Shown: positions 24,948 through 33,169, counted from the first letter of the stretch. The stretch: 64,000 nucleotides of DNA from Bacillus yapensis (GCF_005280205.1 NZ_SUND01000008.1:124001-188000); one strand, 5' to 3'. The notes: generated from the sequence alone by a model not told the origin. Made by a program: numbers and translations.

Positions 24948-25133
24948 TTACGTTAATTGATCAAGCTCATTTTGCAGTTGACTTAATTGTCTTCTCTCTG
25001 CCATTGTAGAATTGGCAAAAGCGGAAGAAATGGCATTTTTCGCACGAGCAATTTCAGTATGCTGGCCGCTTCCGGTAGCATTTTTGGCTTGTTCTACAGC
25101 ATTTCTTGCTTCAATGAACAGGCGATTACCCAT
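24948..25133 (-). CDS. DUF3813 family small protein
   Basis: 61 residues: MGNRLFIEARNAVEQAKNA, an alanine-rich helix, then MAERRQLSQLQNELDQL. This matches the DUF3813 family present in the yitT-yitU interval of Bacillus genomes. It is two-helix, soluble and of unknown role. Its start lies 1 bp after the stop of the preceding 50-residue gene, whose tail contains its AGGAGG site. Confidence 0.85.
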   Translation of the reverse strand: MGNRLFIEARNAVEQAKNATGSGQHTEIARAKNAISSAFANSTMAERRQLSQLQNELDQLT

Positions 25134-25134
25134 G

Positions 25135-25287
25135 CTAGATTCCTCCTAGTGAGGAATCTTTAACATTTGCCATTTTTTGAGCTTCCGCTTCGGCATAGGT
25201 GGTATGGTAAGGAATGCGTTTATCATGCTGTGTTACTGCATCTACTCCACGTTGGACAAAGCGCTTCGATTTACTACTTCTACCCAT
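25135..25287 (-). CDS. Small 50-residue protein upstream of the DUF3813 gene
   Basis: The ORF starts MGRSSKSKRFVQRGVDAVTQ and ends KDSSLGGI. The ATG is 7 nt from a GGAGGG site, and the last codons double as the ribosome binding site of the DUF3813 gene, so the pair forms a two-gene operon. The N-terminus is basic and the rest polar; no domain is recognised. It is too short for a 60-codon cutoff and could be missed by automatic annotation. Confidence 0.8.
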   Translation of the reverse strand: MGRSSKSKRFVQRGVDAVTQHDKRIPYHTTYAEAEAQKMANVKDSSLGGI

Positions 25288-25403
25288 TCCAATCCCTCCT
25301 GGCTTTTCGAGCTTGCGAAACTGCTGTCGATTTTTGAAAAAATCTTAGCTGCTTCACTGTTTAGTATGCTCTAACCATTAAGGTTCATGAACCCACTTTT
25401 TGC

Positions 25404-26222
25404 CTAAATCGCTTTAAGGTTGAGAAGATCGTTTAAATAAACTGCGACCCCATCTTCTTCGTTTGTCACGGTGATGTCTTTGGCGATATTTTTTAAAGGT
25501 GCAATCGCATTGCCCATCGCGATCCCGTGTCCAGCATATTCAATCATTTCTAAATCATTATCCTCGTCTCCGAAGGCAATGATTCTTTCTTTCGGAATAT
25601 TGACATACTCAGCTACTTTTTGAATCCCAACAGCCTTATTTAACCCATGTTTAATGATTTCAATAACATGCCATGGAGCAGCCCAGCTGCGATGATCAAT
25701 CATTTCTGCGTGGACTTCAGATAAGTGTTTGCGAATCACTTTTAGCTGATCTTCTTCTGTATGAATTAACATACTTGTTGGAGAGTCAGTAAGGAATTCT
25801 CGTAAATCCCCTGTTGTGATCTTTGGATTTCCCATGGAAAACACATCGAGAATTCTTTCGTCGTGATTATGGAAATAGACCTTATCCATTACTTCTGCAA
25901 CAATGTTGTGGAATTGGTAGTCATGACATACTTCAACTACATCCTTCGCCACTTTAATATCGAGAGGAGCATGATAACCGAGCCAATCATTTTGAAGAGG
26001 GTGATGGACAAATGCTCCATTAAAATTAACGATCGGGGTATTTAAATTGAGCTCATGGTAGTACATTTCACTAGAACGAAATGGTCTTCCAGTTGCAATC
26101 ATCACAATATGCCCATCCATTTGAGCTTTCTTAAGAACTTTTTTCGTTGTCTCAGATATTTTTTTATCATCGGTTAGTAACGTACCATCTAAATCTAATG
26201 CGATTAAGTGTTTTTCTGCCAT
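25404..26222 (-). CDS. yitU: Cof-type HAD-IIB phosphatase (YitU)
   Basis: 272 residues. HAD motif I is LIALDLDGTLLTDD, motif II is MIATGRPFRSS, motif III Lys lies in the GLNKAVGIQKVAEYV segment, and motif IV is IIAFGDEDNDLEMIEYAGHGIAMGNA. The C2-type cap fills the middle. In B. subtilis YitU is one of the phosphatases that dephosphorylate the riboflavin-pathway intermediate ARPP and FMN; the assignment here rests on gene order (yitT...yitU...yitW) and family. Confidence 0.88.
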   Translation of the reverse strand: MAEKHLIALDLDGTLLTDDKKISETTKKVLKKAQMDGHIVMIATGRPFRSSEMYYHELNLNTPIVNFNGAFVHHPLQNDWLGYHAPLDIKVAKDVVEVCHDYQFHNIVAEVMDKVYFHNHDERILDVFSMGNPKITTGDLREFLTDSPTSMLIHTEEDQLKVIRKHLSEVHAEMIDHRSWAAPWHVIEIIKHGLNKAVGIQKVAEYVNIPKERIIAFGDEDNDLEMIEYAGHGIAMGNAIAPLKNIAKDITVTNEEDGVAVYLNDLLNLKAI

Positions 26223-26476
26223 AATTTCTCCTTCGTGTTTTATTTAGTAATAATAGTTTAAAGCTTTAGGTTTTTATCCGTCTACATGTTAAACTAAAAA
26301 TATAGGAAATCTTAATAATGGTATCAATTTTTGTGAAGTTTTGTAAAAGATTATGATTAAATATTTGGCTCTTTTCGCAAAAATTGCTACGAAAACAATG
26401 AAATAATTTTATTTTAGCCTTATATGATGGAAATCACTACAACTTCGCGACAAAATAGATAAAATCGACTTATCAT
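26223..26476. other. A+T-rich intergenic stretch, nothing further recognised
   Basis: Between yitU (minus) and the yitW promoter. No ORF, hairpin terminator or repeat stands out. Confidence 0.5.
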
Positions 26477-26505
26477 TTGAAAACAATGGTATCTTTGTCT
26501 AAGAT
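26477..26505 (+). promoter_or_regulatory. Sigma-A promoter of yitW
   Basis: -35 TTGAAA (26477-26482), 17-bp spacer, -10 TAAGAT (26500-26505), about 30 bp before the start codon. Confidence 0.7.
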
Positions 26506-26537
26506 AGAAATGAATACGATTTAAGGGAGTGAGTCGA

Positions 26538-26846
26538 ATGGATCAAGAAGTAAAAGATAGTATTATGGGAGCTCTTGAGCTTGTTGTTGACCCAGAGCTT
26601 GGAATAGATATTGTGAATTTAGGTTTGGTATATGATATAGAAATGGATGAAGAGGGGAATACAACGGTGACGATGACATTGACAACAATGGGCTGCCCAC
26701 TAGCAGGTACAATTGTTGATCAAGTCAAAACAGCGTTAGATGAAATTCCTGAGGTTAAGAGTACAGATGTAAATATTGTCTGGAATCCGCCATGGACAAA
26801 GGACAGAATGTCTCGTTATGCAAAAATTGCCTTAGGCATTCGTTAA
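26538..26846 (+). CDS. yitW: MIP18/DUF59 family iron-sulfur assembly protein (YitW)
   Basis: 102 residues from the ATG at 26538, which is 9 nt from AAGGGAG; a GTG three codons upstream would touch the ribosome binding site. Landmarks are ALELVVDPELGIDIVNLGLVYDI and LTTMGCPLAGTIVDQV, including the conserved Cys thought to bind a transient Fe-S cluster, and NIVWNPPWTKDRMS. Related SufT and MIP18 proteins support Fe-S cluster delivery. It is next to genes whose products need Fe-S clusters, but is itself in the conserved yit block. A terminator follows. Confidence 0.92.
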   Translation: MDQEVKDSIMGALELVVDPELGIDIVNLGLVYDIEMDEEGNTTVTMTLTTMGCPLAGTIVDQVKTALDEIPEVKSTDVNIVWNPPWTKDRMSRYAKIALGIR

Positions 26847-26865
26847 TTCTAAATATTTTTCAGTT

Positions 26866-26890
26866 AAAAACAGGGGAAACCCTGTTTTTT
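26866..26890 (+). terminator. Terminator of yitW
   Basis: AAAAACAGGG-GAAA-CCCTGTTTTTTT, a GNRA-type loop on a strong stem. Confidence 0.9.
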
Positions 26891-26899
26891 TGCGTCAAC

Positions 26900-26942
26900 T
26901 GTGAGATAGTTCACTTTCTTCTCTCGAAAAAGCTTTTATAAT
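26900..26942 (+). promoter_or_regulatory. Fnr-type box and promoter of the radical SAM gene
   Basis: TGTGAGATAGTTCACT (26900-26915) matches the Bacillus Fnr consensus TGTGA-N6-TCACA with one mismatch. The -10 TATAAT (26937-26942) puts the box centre at -41.5 for a start near 26949, the classical class II activator position. Confidence 0.82.
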
Positions 26943-27031
26943 GCATGTACAGAAACTTTTTTTAAATCGATTTCGTCATACGAAATTGGTTCAAACAAAA
27001 AGTCCCTCAAAATAGCTGGGAGGCGTTTTGA

Positions 27032-28153
27032 ATGGTTTTTAGTAGAGATTTCAATAAAGATCCGTTTATCGTCATTTGGGAGTTAACGAGAGCTTGTCAG
27101 TTGAAATGCTTACACTGTCGAGCAGAGGCGCAATATAAAAGAGATCCCCGTGAATTAACGTTTGAACAAGGAAAAGACTTAATTGACCAAATATATGAAA
27201 TGAATAATCCAATGCTTGTTTTTACAGGTGGAGACCCATTGATGCGTCCTGATGTATTTGATATTGCAGAATACGCTGTTAAAAAAGGTGTCCGTGTTTC
27301 GATGACACCAAGTGCAACGCCGAATGTGACAAAAGAAGCGATTGAAAAAGCGAAGGCAGTTGGCCTTTCACGCTGGGCATTTAGCTTAGATGGTCATAAT
27401 GCGGAAATTCATGACCATTTTCGTGGAACTGCAGGTTCATTTGATTTAACGATGGAGAGAATCAAATATCTTCATGAGCTCGAGATTCCGATACAAATTA
27501 ATACGGTTATTTCTCGTTATAATGTGAATTACTTAGAAGAAATGGCACAGTTGATTGAGGAGTTAGATTGTGTGCTTTGGAGCGTATTCTTCCTCGTTCC
27601 AACGGGGAGAGGTCAAGAGAGTGACATGATTTCACCAGTGGAACATGAGAAGGTGTTCCTGTGGCTTCACGATTTGAGCAAGCGTGTTAAATTCGATATT
27701 AAAACAACTGCGGGACAGCACTACCGTAGAGTTTTTATTCAACAAAAGCTCAAAGAGAAAAAGGGACAAACAGAAGAAATTCGCTATTTAGATGCGTTAA
27801 CTGAGCAGGGACTGACTGGTTCGATTGATGGATTAGGACGCGCACCTAAGGGAGTCAATGATGGAAATGGCTTTGTATTTATCTCGCATGTTGGTGATGT
27901 ATACCCGAGTGGACTTTTACCAGTCAAGGCAGGGAACGTAAAAGAACAGCCGCTTGCAGAAATATACAGAGAATCACCGATTTTCAAAGATTTGCGGAAT
28001 CCAGACAAATATAAGGGCAAATGCGGAGTTTGTGAATTCAGAAATGTATGTGGTGGTTCCCGCTCTCGCGCCTACGCGATGACAGGGGATTATTTAGAGA
28101 GTGAACCGTTCTGTGTGTATATTCCAAAAGCATTAAGAAAAAAAGAAGCGTAA
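27032..28153 (+). CDS. Radical SAM/SPASM protein (NirJ/Ahb-like), substrate unknown
   Basis: 373 residues. The radical SAM cluster motif CQLKCLHC lies near residue 21, followed by FTGGDPLMRPDVF (SAM-binding Gly-rich strand) and SLDGHNAEIHDHFRG. The C-terminal SPASM-type auxiliary cluster region has CGVCEFRNVCGGSRSRAYAMTG and a final Cys in SEPFC. The architecture resembles the TIGR04053 group and heme-pathway enzymes such as NirJ and AhbC/D, but the substrate is not known. An Fnr box at -41.5 predicts expression under oxygen limitation. No peptide precursor gene is seen beside it. Confidence 0.85.
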   Translation: MVFSRDFNKDPFIVIWELTRACQLKCLHCRAEAQYKRDPRELTFEQGKDLIDQIYEMNNPMLVFTGGDPLMRPDVFDIAEYAVKKGVRVSMTPSATPNVTKEAIEKAKAVGLSRWAFSLDGHNAEIHDHFRGTAGSFDLTMERIKYLHELEIPIQINTVISRYNVNYLEEMAQLIEELDCVLWSVFFLVPTGRGQESDMISPVEHEKVFLWLHDLSKRVKFDIKTTAGQHYRRVFIQQKLKEKKGQTEEIRYLDALTEQGLTGSIDGLGRAPKGVNDGNGFVFISHVGDVYPSGLLPVKAGNVKEQPLAEIYRESPIFKDLRNPDKYKGKCGVCEFRNVCGGSRSRAYAMTGDYLESEPFCVYIPKALRKKEA

Positions 28154-28158
28154 TCGAG

Positions 28159-28188
28159 TGGAGCGCCTGATTTGTGCGCTCCATTTTT
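28159..28188 (+). terminator. Terminator of the radical SAM gene
   Basis: TGGAGCGC pairs with GCGCTCCA and is followed by TTTTT. Confidence 0.85.
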
Positions 28189-28281
28189 GTGTTACCTATT
28201 CTAGGACGGTACCTTTTTTTATAGAATAAATTAAGATCCAATAGATACCTGAATTAGAATCAAAAATTATTCGTTTTTAAG

Positions 28282-28326
28282 TGTGATATGTGCCATTATG
28301 AGATTATTGAATGTAAATGGTAAAAT
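28282..28326 (+). promoter_or_regulatory. Possible weak Fnr half-site and -10 upstream of moaA
   Basis: TGTGATATGTGCCATT has an intact left half-site and a poor right half. The -10 TAAAAT (28321-28326) places it near -43.5, not the exact spacing seen at the neighbouring promoters. The rest of 28189-28456 shows no gene. Confidence 0.35.
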
Positions 28327-28456
28327 AGAAAAAAGAGTTAAATTGATGACAACTTCATGACAATTATACATTTTATACCTATAGTTATAGGAATTATGAT
28401 GTAATAACATTATAAAGCTTGAAATGAAACACACTCTAATATGGAGTTGATGGGAA

Positions 28457-29467
28457 TTGACTAAAGTAAAAGATCAATTAAATAGACCATTAAGAGATCT
28501 GCGGATTTCTGTTATAGATCGTTGTAATTTTCGCTGCCAATATTGTATGCCTGCTGATATATTCGGCCCTGATTTTGTGTTTTTACCAAGGAATCAATTA
28601 TTAAGCTATGAGGAAATTGAGCGATTGGCACGGATTTTTGTTGGATTAGGTGTTGAAAAAATCCGCTTAACTGGAGGAGAGCCTTTGTTACGAAAGGACC
28701 TTCCTTATCTAGTTGAGATGCTTTCTAAGATCGAAGGATTAAAGGATATCGGTCTAACTACGAATGGTGTTTTACTACCAAAACATGCGAAAGCATTAAA
28801 AGAAGCAGGATTAAAACGAGTCAATATTAGCTTAGATAGCTTAAAGGATGAATTGTTTGGCGAAATCAACGGGCGTAATGTTGGTGTTGGTCCAATTTTA
28901 AAAGGAATAAAGGCTGCTCAAGAAGCAGGATTGGGCGTCAAGATTAACATGGTTGTGAAAAAAGGGCTAAACGATTCGGAGATCATTCCGATGGCTCAAT
29001 TTTGCAAGGATAATGAGTTGCAGCTCCGCTATATTGAGTTCATGGATGTAGGAAGTTCAAACGGTTGGAAAATGGATGATGTTGTAACGAAGAAGGAAAT
29101 TTTCGAGCAGCTGAGCGAGCGTTTTTCCCTAGAACCAGTGGACCCAGACTATTATGGCGAGGTTGCTAAGCGTTATCGTTATAAGGATACCAATGTGGAT
29201 GTTGGCTTTATTACATCCGTTTCAGAATCATTTTGCTCCAGCTGTACCCGTTCAAGATTATCGGCTGATGGAAAGATCTATACATGCTTGTTCAATGGGA
29301 ATGGTCATGATTTAAGAGATTTCATGAGGACAGGCGTAAATGACCAGGAAATCATTGAACGTGTTTGTGAAATATGGAATGGAAGAGATGACCGTTACTC
29401 TGATATCCGTACTGCAGAAACCGTAGCAAATCGAAAGAAAATTGAAATGTCCTATATAGGTGGATAA
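28457..29467 (+). CDS. moaA: GTP 3',8-cyclase MoaA
   Basis: 336 residues, first step of molybdenum cofactor synthesis (GTP to 3',8-cyclo-7,8-dihydro-GTP). The N-terminal radical SAM motif CNFRCQYC is near residue 22, then [14 protein letters not shown] and NISLDSL. The C-terminal second 4Fe-4S cluster uses CSSC and the later Cys in KIYTCLF, and the GTP-binding Arg residues are in TRSRLSADG. The C-terminus ends YIGG, with the conserved di-Gly. The start is TTG with GGAG 10 nt upstream. It is unlinked from moaB-E in this window. Placement beside fnr and other Mo-cofactor genes suggests supply for nitrate reductase. Confidence 0.95.
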   Translation: MTKVKDQLNRPLRDLRISVIDRCNFRCQYCMPADIFGPDFVFLPRNQLLSYEEIERLARIFVGLGVEKIRLTGGEPLLRKDLPYLVEMLSKIEGLKDIGLTTNGVLLPKHAKALKEAGLKRVNISLDSLKDELFGEINGRNVGVGPILKGIKAAQEAGLGVKINMVVKKGLNDSEIIPMAQFCKDNELQLRYIEFMDVGSSNGWKMDDVVTKKEIFEQLSERFSLEPVDPDYYGEVAKRYRYKDTNVDVGFITSVSESFCSSCTRSRLSADGKIYTCLFNGNGHDLRDFMRTGVNDQEIIERVCEIWNGRDDRYSDIRTAETVANRKKIEMSYIGG

Positions 29468-29497
29468 ACTCTCTCAAGCAATTGAGAGAGTTTTTTT
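29467..29497 (+). terminator. Terminator of moaA
   Basis: AACTCTCTCAA-GC-AATTGAGAGAGTT with a following T-run. Confidence 0.9.
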
Positions 29498-29503
29498 CAT
29501 GAG

Positions 29504-29528
29504 AAAAGCTGCGATAATGTATCGCAGC
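29504..29528 (-). terminator. Terminator of scdA
   Basis: On the minus strand GCTGCGAT pairs with ATCGCAGC and is followed by TTTTC. Confidence 0.8.
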
Positions 29529-29535
29529 CGTGGGT

Positions 29536-30231
29536 TTAGATATATCTTGGGAACAAAATATTATTTTCAAGATGGATATGCATGAATGTATCTGCTTCTA
29601 GTAACTCTAATCGTTTGAAGACTAAGCGGTAGGAACCACACGCGTCCATTGGTGGTGTAAAGTCAGAAGTAATCTCTCTTAATTCTTTTAGGATGCTACC
29701 AGCATGATCATGCTCTTTTTCTAGCTCAACGATAGCTGCAACAATTTCTTCTGAATTTTCCACGTTAGGATCATCAAGCTTTAGTAATGAAGGGAAAGTG
29801 AATTCGTCTTCCTTCTTCGTATGCTCAAGTAATTCCTTTTTTAATTCATAGAATAGTTCATATACCTTTAAAAGTTCAGGATGGCCATCGCCGTGTACTC
29901 TAGCTACTTTTGTCACATAAGGGCTTAGTTGAGCCAGTTCTTCCTCAAGTGGACGGTGGTAGCGTTCCTGGATATGCTTAATAATTTCTTCCGATGAGGA
30001 ATCAGTCCAAATCTCTGGAGAATCTGCTGAGTTTTGATGGTTCTCATAAACTTGGATTAATTGATTCGTCAATTCTTCAACATTTACTGCTCTTTGAACT
30101 GCTGCCTCACTTAAAGGGATGTTTCCACCACAGCAAAAATCAATTCGGTACTTTTTAAAAATATCTGCAGCCTTAGGCATTTCATTCACAATATCTTTTA
30201 CTAATGAAGCTTCGTTAAAAGGATAGGACAT
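29536..30231 (-). CDS. scdA: Iron-sulfur cluster repair di-iron protein ScdA/RIC
   Basis: 231 residues from MSYPFNEASL, whose ATG follows AGGAGG; longer in-frame versions lack an SD. The N-terminal ScdA/DUF542 domain has FKKYRIDFCCGGN. The rest is a hemerythrin-like four-helix bundle with His/Glu ligands in ERYHRPLEEELAQL, RVHGDGHPEL, EHTKKEDEFTFPSLL, EKEHDHAGSIL and MHIHLENNILFP. The protein repairs Fe-S clusters damaged by nitric oxide or oxidants. An Fnr box upstream predicts induction under low oxygen, when NO stress from nitrate metabolism is likely. Confidence 0.93.
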   Translation of the reverse strand: MSYPFNEASLVKDIVNEMPKAADIFKKYRIDFCCGGNIPLSEAAVQRAVNVEELTNQLIQVYENHQNSADSPEIWTDSSSEEIIKHIQERYHRPLEEELAQLSPYVTKVARVHGDGHPELLKVYELFYELKKELLEHTKKEDEFTFPSLLKLDDPNVENSEEIVAAIVELEKEHDHAGSILKELREITSDFTPPMDACGSYRLVFKRLELLEADTFMHIHLENNILFPRYI

Positions 30232-30269
30232 AACCCTGGACCTCCTGTAATTTTTATTTTCACATTGTA

Positions 30270-30312
30270 AGCATATATGATTTTTTCTTAGAATTACGTG
30301 ATACATATCACA
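30270..30312 (-). promoter_or_regulatory. Fnr-type box and promoter of scdA
   Basis: On the minus strand TGTGATATGTATCACG (30297-30312) has one mismatch to TGTGA-N6-TCACA. TATGCT (30270-30275) sits at the same 29.5-bp distance from the box centre as the -10 elements of the other Fnr promoters here. Confidence 0.75.
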
Positions 30313-30410
30313 CACAGGAGAAATTATATTGGGGTGAGGCGTTTATGGAGCCCTTTGCAACAGAAGGAAGGCTAATCATAATAATTCACAAAAAAAATGA
30401 AATTTTTTCC

Positions 30411-30453
30411 TGTGATATTTGTCATGTAGCGGGAAATTTTGTACGCTTATAAT
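30411..30453 (+). promoter_or_regulatory. Fnr-type box and promoter of moeA-mobB
   Basis: TGTGATATTTGTCATG (30411-30426) has a perfect left half and a right half with two mismatches. The -10 TATAAT (30448-30453) places the box centre at -41.5. Confidence 0.68.
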
Positions 30454-30490
30454 AATCAAATAGGTTTACTACAAGGTTGGAGTGATAGTA

Positions 30491-31756
30491 ATGGGAGAGT
30501 TCAGAAAACCAATTTCCATAAGTGAAGCAGTGTTGAAAATAATGAACATCCGAATGAAGGGGAAAACAGAATATGTATCTATAAATGAAAGCTATGGACG
30601 TTTTTTATCAGAAGACGTGTTAGCGACAAGTGATGTACCTCATTTTGATCGTGCTCCATATGACGGTTATGCTGTCCGGGCAATTGATACAGCTGAAGCG
30701 AGCCAGCAAAATCCAGTTGAGTTTGAAGTCATTGATCATATCGGAGCAGGATTGGTTTCCAATAAAAGCGTTGGTCCTTTCCAAGCGGTAAGAATTATGA
30801 CGGGTGCTCAAATGCCTGACGCCTGTGATTGTGTAATCATGCTCGAATTAACGAAGGATTACGAGCGGGACGGACAAGCATATATGTCAACAAAACGTGT
30901 TCATAAGCCGGGAGAAAATGTATCTTTCCGGGGGGAAGATGCGAAAGAAGGAGACATACTCGTTTCAAAGGGGACGCGAATTAACCCAGGCATACAAGCT
31001 GTGCTTGCAACCTTTGGATATGCAAAGGTACCGGTTGCAGCAAAACCAAAGGTTGGGTTATTTGCTACAGGTACAGAGCTTTTAGATGTGGACGAACCGC
31101 TCGAGCCTGGAAAAATCAGAAATAGTAATTCGTATATGATTAGTGGACAAATGGAGCGTACAGGGGCAGAGGTTACTTATTTTGGTACGCTTCCTGATGA
31201 TTTTGATACATGTTTTGAAGCAATCAAAGAAGCGATTGAAAAAGTAGACATGCTTGTTACAACTGGTGGTGTCTCGGTTGGAGATTTTGATTTTTTACCA
31301 TCCATCTATGAAAAACTAGGTGCGGAAGTGTTGTTTAATAAAGTAGGAATGCGTCCTGGAAGTGTTACGACCGTTGCTCATTATCATGATAAAATCTTGT
31401 TCGGTCTTTCGGGCAATCCATCTGCTTGTTATGTCGGCTTTGAGTTATTTGCAAGACCGGTTATACGGAAAATGCTTTTTTCTCCAAACCCGCATTTACG
31501 AAAAGAAAAGGCAATACTTGATGTGGATTTTCCGAAAGCAAATCCATTTACCCGTTTTGTCAGAAGTAAATGCTTCATCACAGATGGCAAATTAATCACG
31601 ACACCGAGCGGATTGGATAAATCGAATATTGTGATGAGCCTAGCCGGTGCGAACTCATTAACTATATTGCCCGGTGGTACTCGAGGCTATCAAGCTGGAG
31701 ACGAAGTAGAGATTCTGTTACTTGAGGAGCATGAAGGCAGTGAATGGCCATGGTGA
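30491..31756 (+). CDS. moeA: Molybdopterin molybdenumtransferase MoeA
   Basis: 421 residues from ATG at 30491 with TTGGAG upstream. Landmarks are DVPHFDRAPYDGYAVRA, RIMTGAQMPDACDCVIMLE, the FRGEDAKEGD block, VGLFATGTELL and NSNSYMI, then TTGGVSVGDFDF and LFGLSGNPSACYVGFELF. MoeA inserts molybdate into adenylylated molybdopterin. It overlaps mobB by 13 bp, so both should be cotranslated. The Fnr-type promoter links it to anaerobic nitrate respiration. Confidence 0.95.
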   Translation: MGEFRKPISISEAVLKIMNIRMKGKTEYVSINESYGRFLSEDVLATSDVPHFDRAPYDGYAVRAIDTAEASQQNPVEFEVIDHIGAGLVSNKSVGPFQAVRIMTGAQMPDACDCVIMLELTKDYERDGQAYMSTKRVHKPGENVSFRGEDAKEGDILVSKGTRINPGIQAVLATFGYAKVPVAAKPKVGLFATGTELLDVDEPLEPGKIRNSNSYMISGQMERTGAEVTYFGTLPDDFDTCFEAIKEAIEKVDMLVTTGGVSVGDFDFLPSIYEKLGAEVLFNKVGMRPGSVTTVAHYHDKILFGLSGNPSACYVGFELFARPVIRKMLFSPNPHLRKEKAILDVDFPKANPFTRFVRSKCFITDGKLITTPSGLDKSNIVMSLAGANSLTILPGGTRGYQAGDEVEILLLEEHEGSEWPW

Positions 31757-32265
31757 ACCCTACCATTTTTCAAATCGTAGGGTTTCAAAACAGTGGCAAA
31801 ACAACCTTAATCAAAAAGGTGATAAATGAATTAGCTCAACTAGGATTAACAGCAGTGACGATTAAGCACCATGGGCATGGCGGGAAGCCAGATTTTCAAG
31901 AGGGAAAAGATTCGCATCAGCATTTACAAGCTGGAGCCATTGCGACGCTTGTGGAAGGTGATGGCCATCTTCTTCTGCAAGCAGAAAAAAATCATTGGTC
32001 ACTTGAAGAGAAGCTCGAGCTAATGTCCTTTTTTCAGCCAGATTTCATCCTCATTGAAGGTCATAAGCACGAGTCGTTTCCAAAAGGGGTGCTGATTCGA
32101 AAAAAAGAGGATCTATCGTTACTCGAACAGTTGCAAAATATTAAAGTCGTTTTCTATTGGGATCAGTTGAACAATAATCTTGAAACGATTCAAGCCTTTT
32201 CAATCCATGATGAAACTGGACCACAATGGCTCGCGCATTACTTGCAAAGAAGGTCTTTCGACTAA
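31744..32265 (+). CDS. mobB: Molybdopterin-guanine dinucleotide biosynthesis adapter MobB
   Basis: 173 residues. The P-loop is GFQNSGKTTLIKKV near residue 13, followed by TIKHHGHGG, DSHQHLQAGA and the Walker B-like FILIEGHKHESFPK. MobB is a GTP-binding accessory for adding GMP to the molybdenum cofactor. It overlaps moeA; two in-frame ATGs two codons apart are both possible. mobA is not in the window. Confidence 0.93.
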   Translation: MAMVNPTIFQIVGFQNSGKTTLIKKVINELAQLGLTAVTIKHHGHGGKPDFQEGKDSHQHLQAGAIATLVEGDGHLLLQAEKNHWSLEEKLELMSFFQPDFILIEGHKHESFPKGVLIRKKEDLSLLEQLQNIKVVFYWDQLNNNLETIQAFSIHDETGPQWLAHYLQRRSFD

Positions 32266-32299
32266 TAAGTTGTGAAGATTATGTGTCGGTTTTCCAATA

Positions 32300-32342
32300 T
32301 GTGATGACACTCACTCGTAATTCCTTTTTAATCATATATAGT
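32300..32342 (+). promoter_or_regulatory. Fnr-type box and promoter of ywiC
   Basis: TGTGATGACACTCACT (32300-32315) has one mismatch to the Fnr consensus. The -10 TATAGT (32337-32342) again places the centre at -41.5. Confidence 0.8.
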
Positions 32343-32376
32343 ATGGTTAAGGAGAAAAATTAGGAGTGAGTTTAGC

Positions 32377-33096
32377 ATGAAATTATTTATGCCGAAACAG
32401 CATGGTGCGTGGGCAATGTTAATAATTCCTTTTTGGTTAGGGGTTGTTACGCAAGCCTTCATCTGGCAACATATCCCGTTTTTTATCGGCTGGCTTTTAT
32501 TATATTTAGCAACCTATCCAATGCTGTTGCTTTTTAAAGGAAAAAAAATCCCGTTCTATCGAAAGTGGACGCTTATTTATATCATTCCAGCTCTTGTTTT
32601 ATTGTTAATCCCGTTATGGACTCGCCCGTCAATTGTTTATTTTGGTATAGCAATGATTCCGTTTTTTATCATAAATGCTTATTATTCGAGTAAAAAAAAT
32701 GACCGTGCTTTACTGAATGATTTCAGTGCGATCATTGTGTTTGGCATTGCTGGTTTAGCGAGTGCGTATTTGCCCTATGGTCATACGAATGCAGACACAA
32801 TACTAATTTTTGTAGCATCTAGTTTGTTTTTCATTGGTTCAACCTTCTACGTAAAAACAATGATAAGGGAAAAGAAAAATATCGTTTACAAACGAATTTC
32901 TTGGACCTACCATATCATCATTCCTGTACTCTACCTGATTTTTGGCTATAGGATCGTAGCGCTCGCCTTTATCCCAAGCCTTATTCGAGCATATTATTTT
33001 TACGGGAAGCCCTATTCCATGAAGGATGTTGGCATACTAGAAATCGTCAATGCTGTCATTTTCTTTATCGCCATGACAATTGCAGTCCTAATTTAA
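32377..33096 (+). CDS. ywiC: YwiC-like membrane protein
   Basis: 239 residues with seven or eight hydrophobic helices. The N-terminus MKLFMPKQHGAWAMLIIPFWLG is the YwiC-like family signature (HGAWAML). A KTMIREKKNIVYKRISW loop lies in the middle. In B. subtilis ywiC lies beside fnr and narK; here it is also next to fnr and has its own Fnr box. Function is unknown. The fold resembles UbiA-type membrane proteins in hydrophobic pattern, but I do not see the paired Asp motifs. Confidence 0.9.
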   Translation: MKLFMPKQHGAWAMLIIPFWLGVVTQAFIWQHIPFFIGWLLLYLATYPMLLLFKGKKIPFYRKWTLIYIIPALVLLLIPLWTRPSIVYFGIAMIPFFIINAYYSSKKNDRALLNDFSAIIVFGIAGLASAYLPYGHTNADTILIFVASSLFFIGSTFYVKTMIREKKNIVYKRISWTYHIIIPVLYLIFGYRIVALAFIPSLIRAYYFYGKPYSMKDVGILEIVNAVIFFIAMTIAVLI

Positions 33097-33169
33097 AAGA
33101 ACTCGGTCAAGTAATGAACTGCGCCCAAATCGTTAGCAATTGGGTGTAGTTCATAAGACCGAGTTCTTT
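33096..33169. terminator. Bidirectional terminator of ywiC and fnr, containing a mini-element
   Basis: AAAGAACTCGGTC (33096-33108) pairs with GACCGAGTTCTTT (33157-33169), a perfect 13-bp stem. Removing the insert and one TAA copy leaves a simple AAGTAA loop. Confidence 0.92.
33115..33153. repeat. 39-bp palindromic mini-element with 3-bp target duplication
   Basis: Starts TGAACTGCGCCCAAAT and ends in the inverted form ATTGGGTGTAGTTCA. TAA flanks it on both sides (33112-33114 and 33154-33156). Its first 22 bp match the right end of the IS at 43614-45071 at about 18 positions. It has no coding capacity. It sits exactly in the loop of the ywiC/fnr terminator. Confidence 0.8.

Noticed and set aside
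25177-25374. 65-codon plus-strand ORF
   Set aside because: It overlaps the better supported 50-residue minus-strand gene, which has an SD site and operon coupling.
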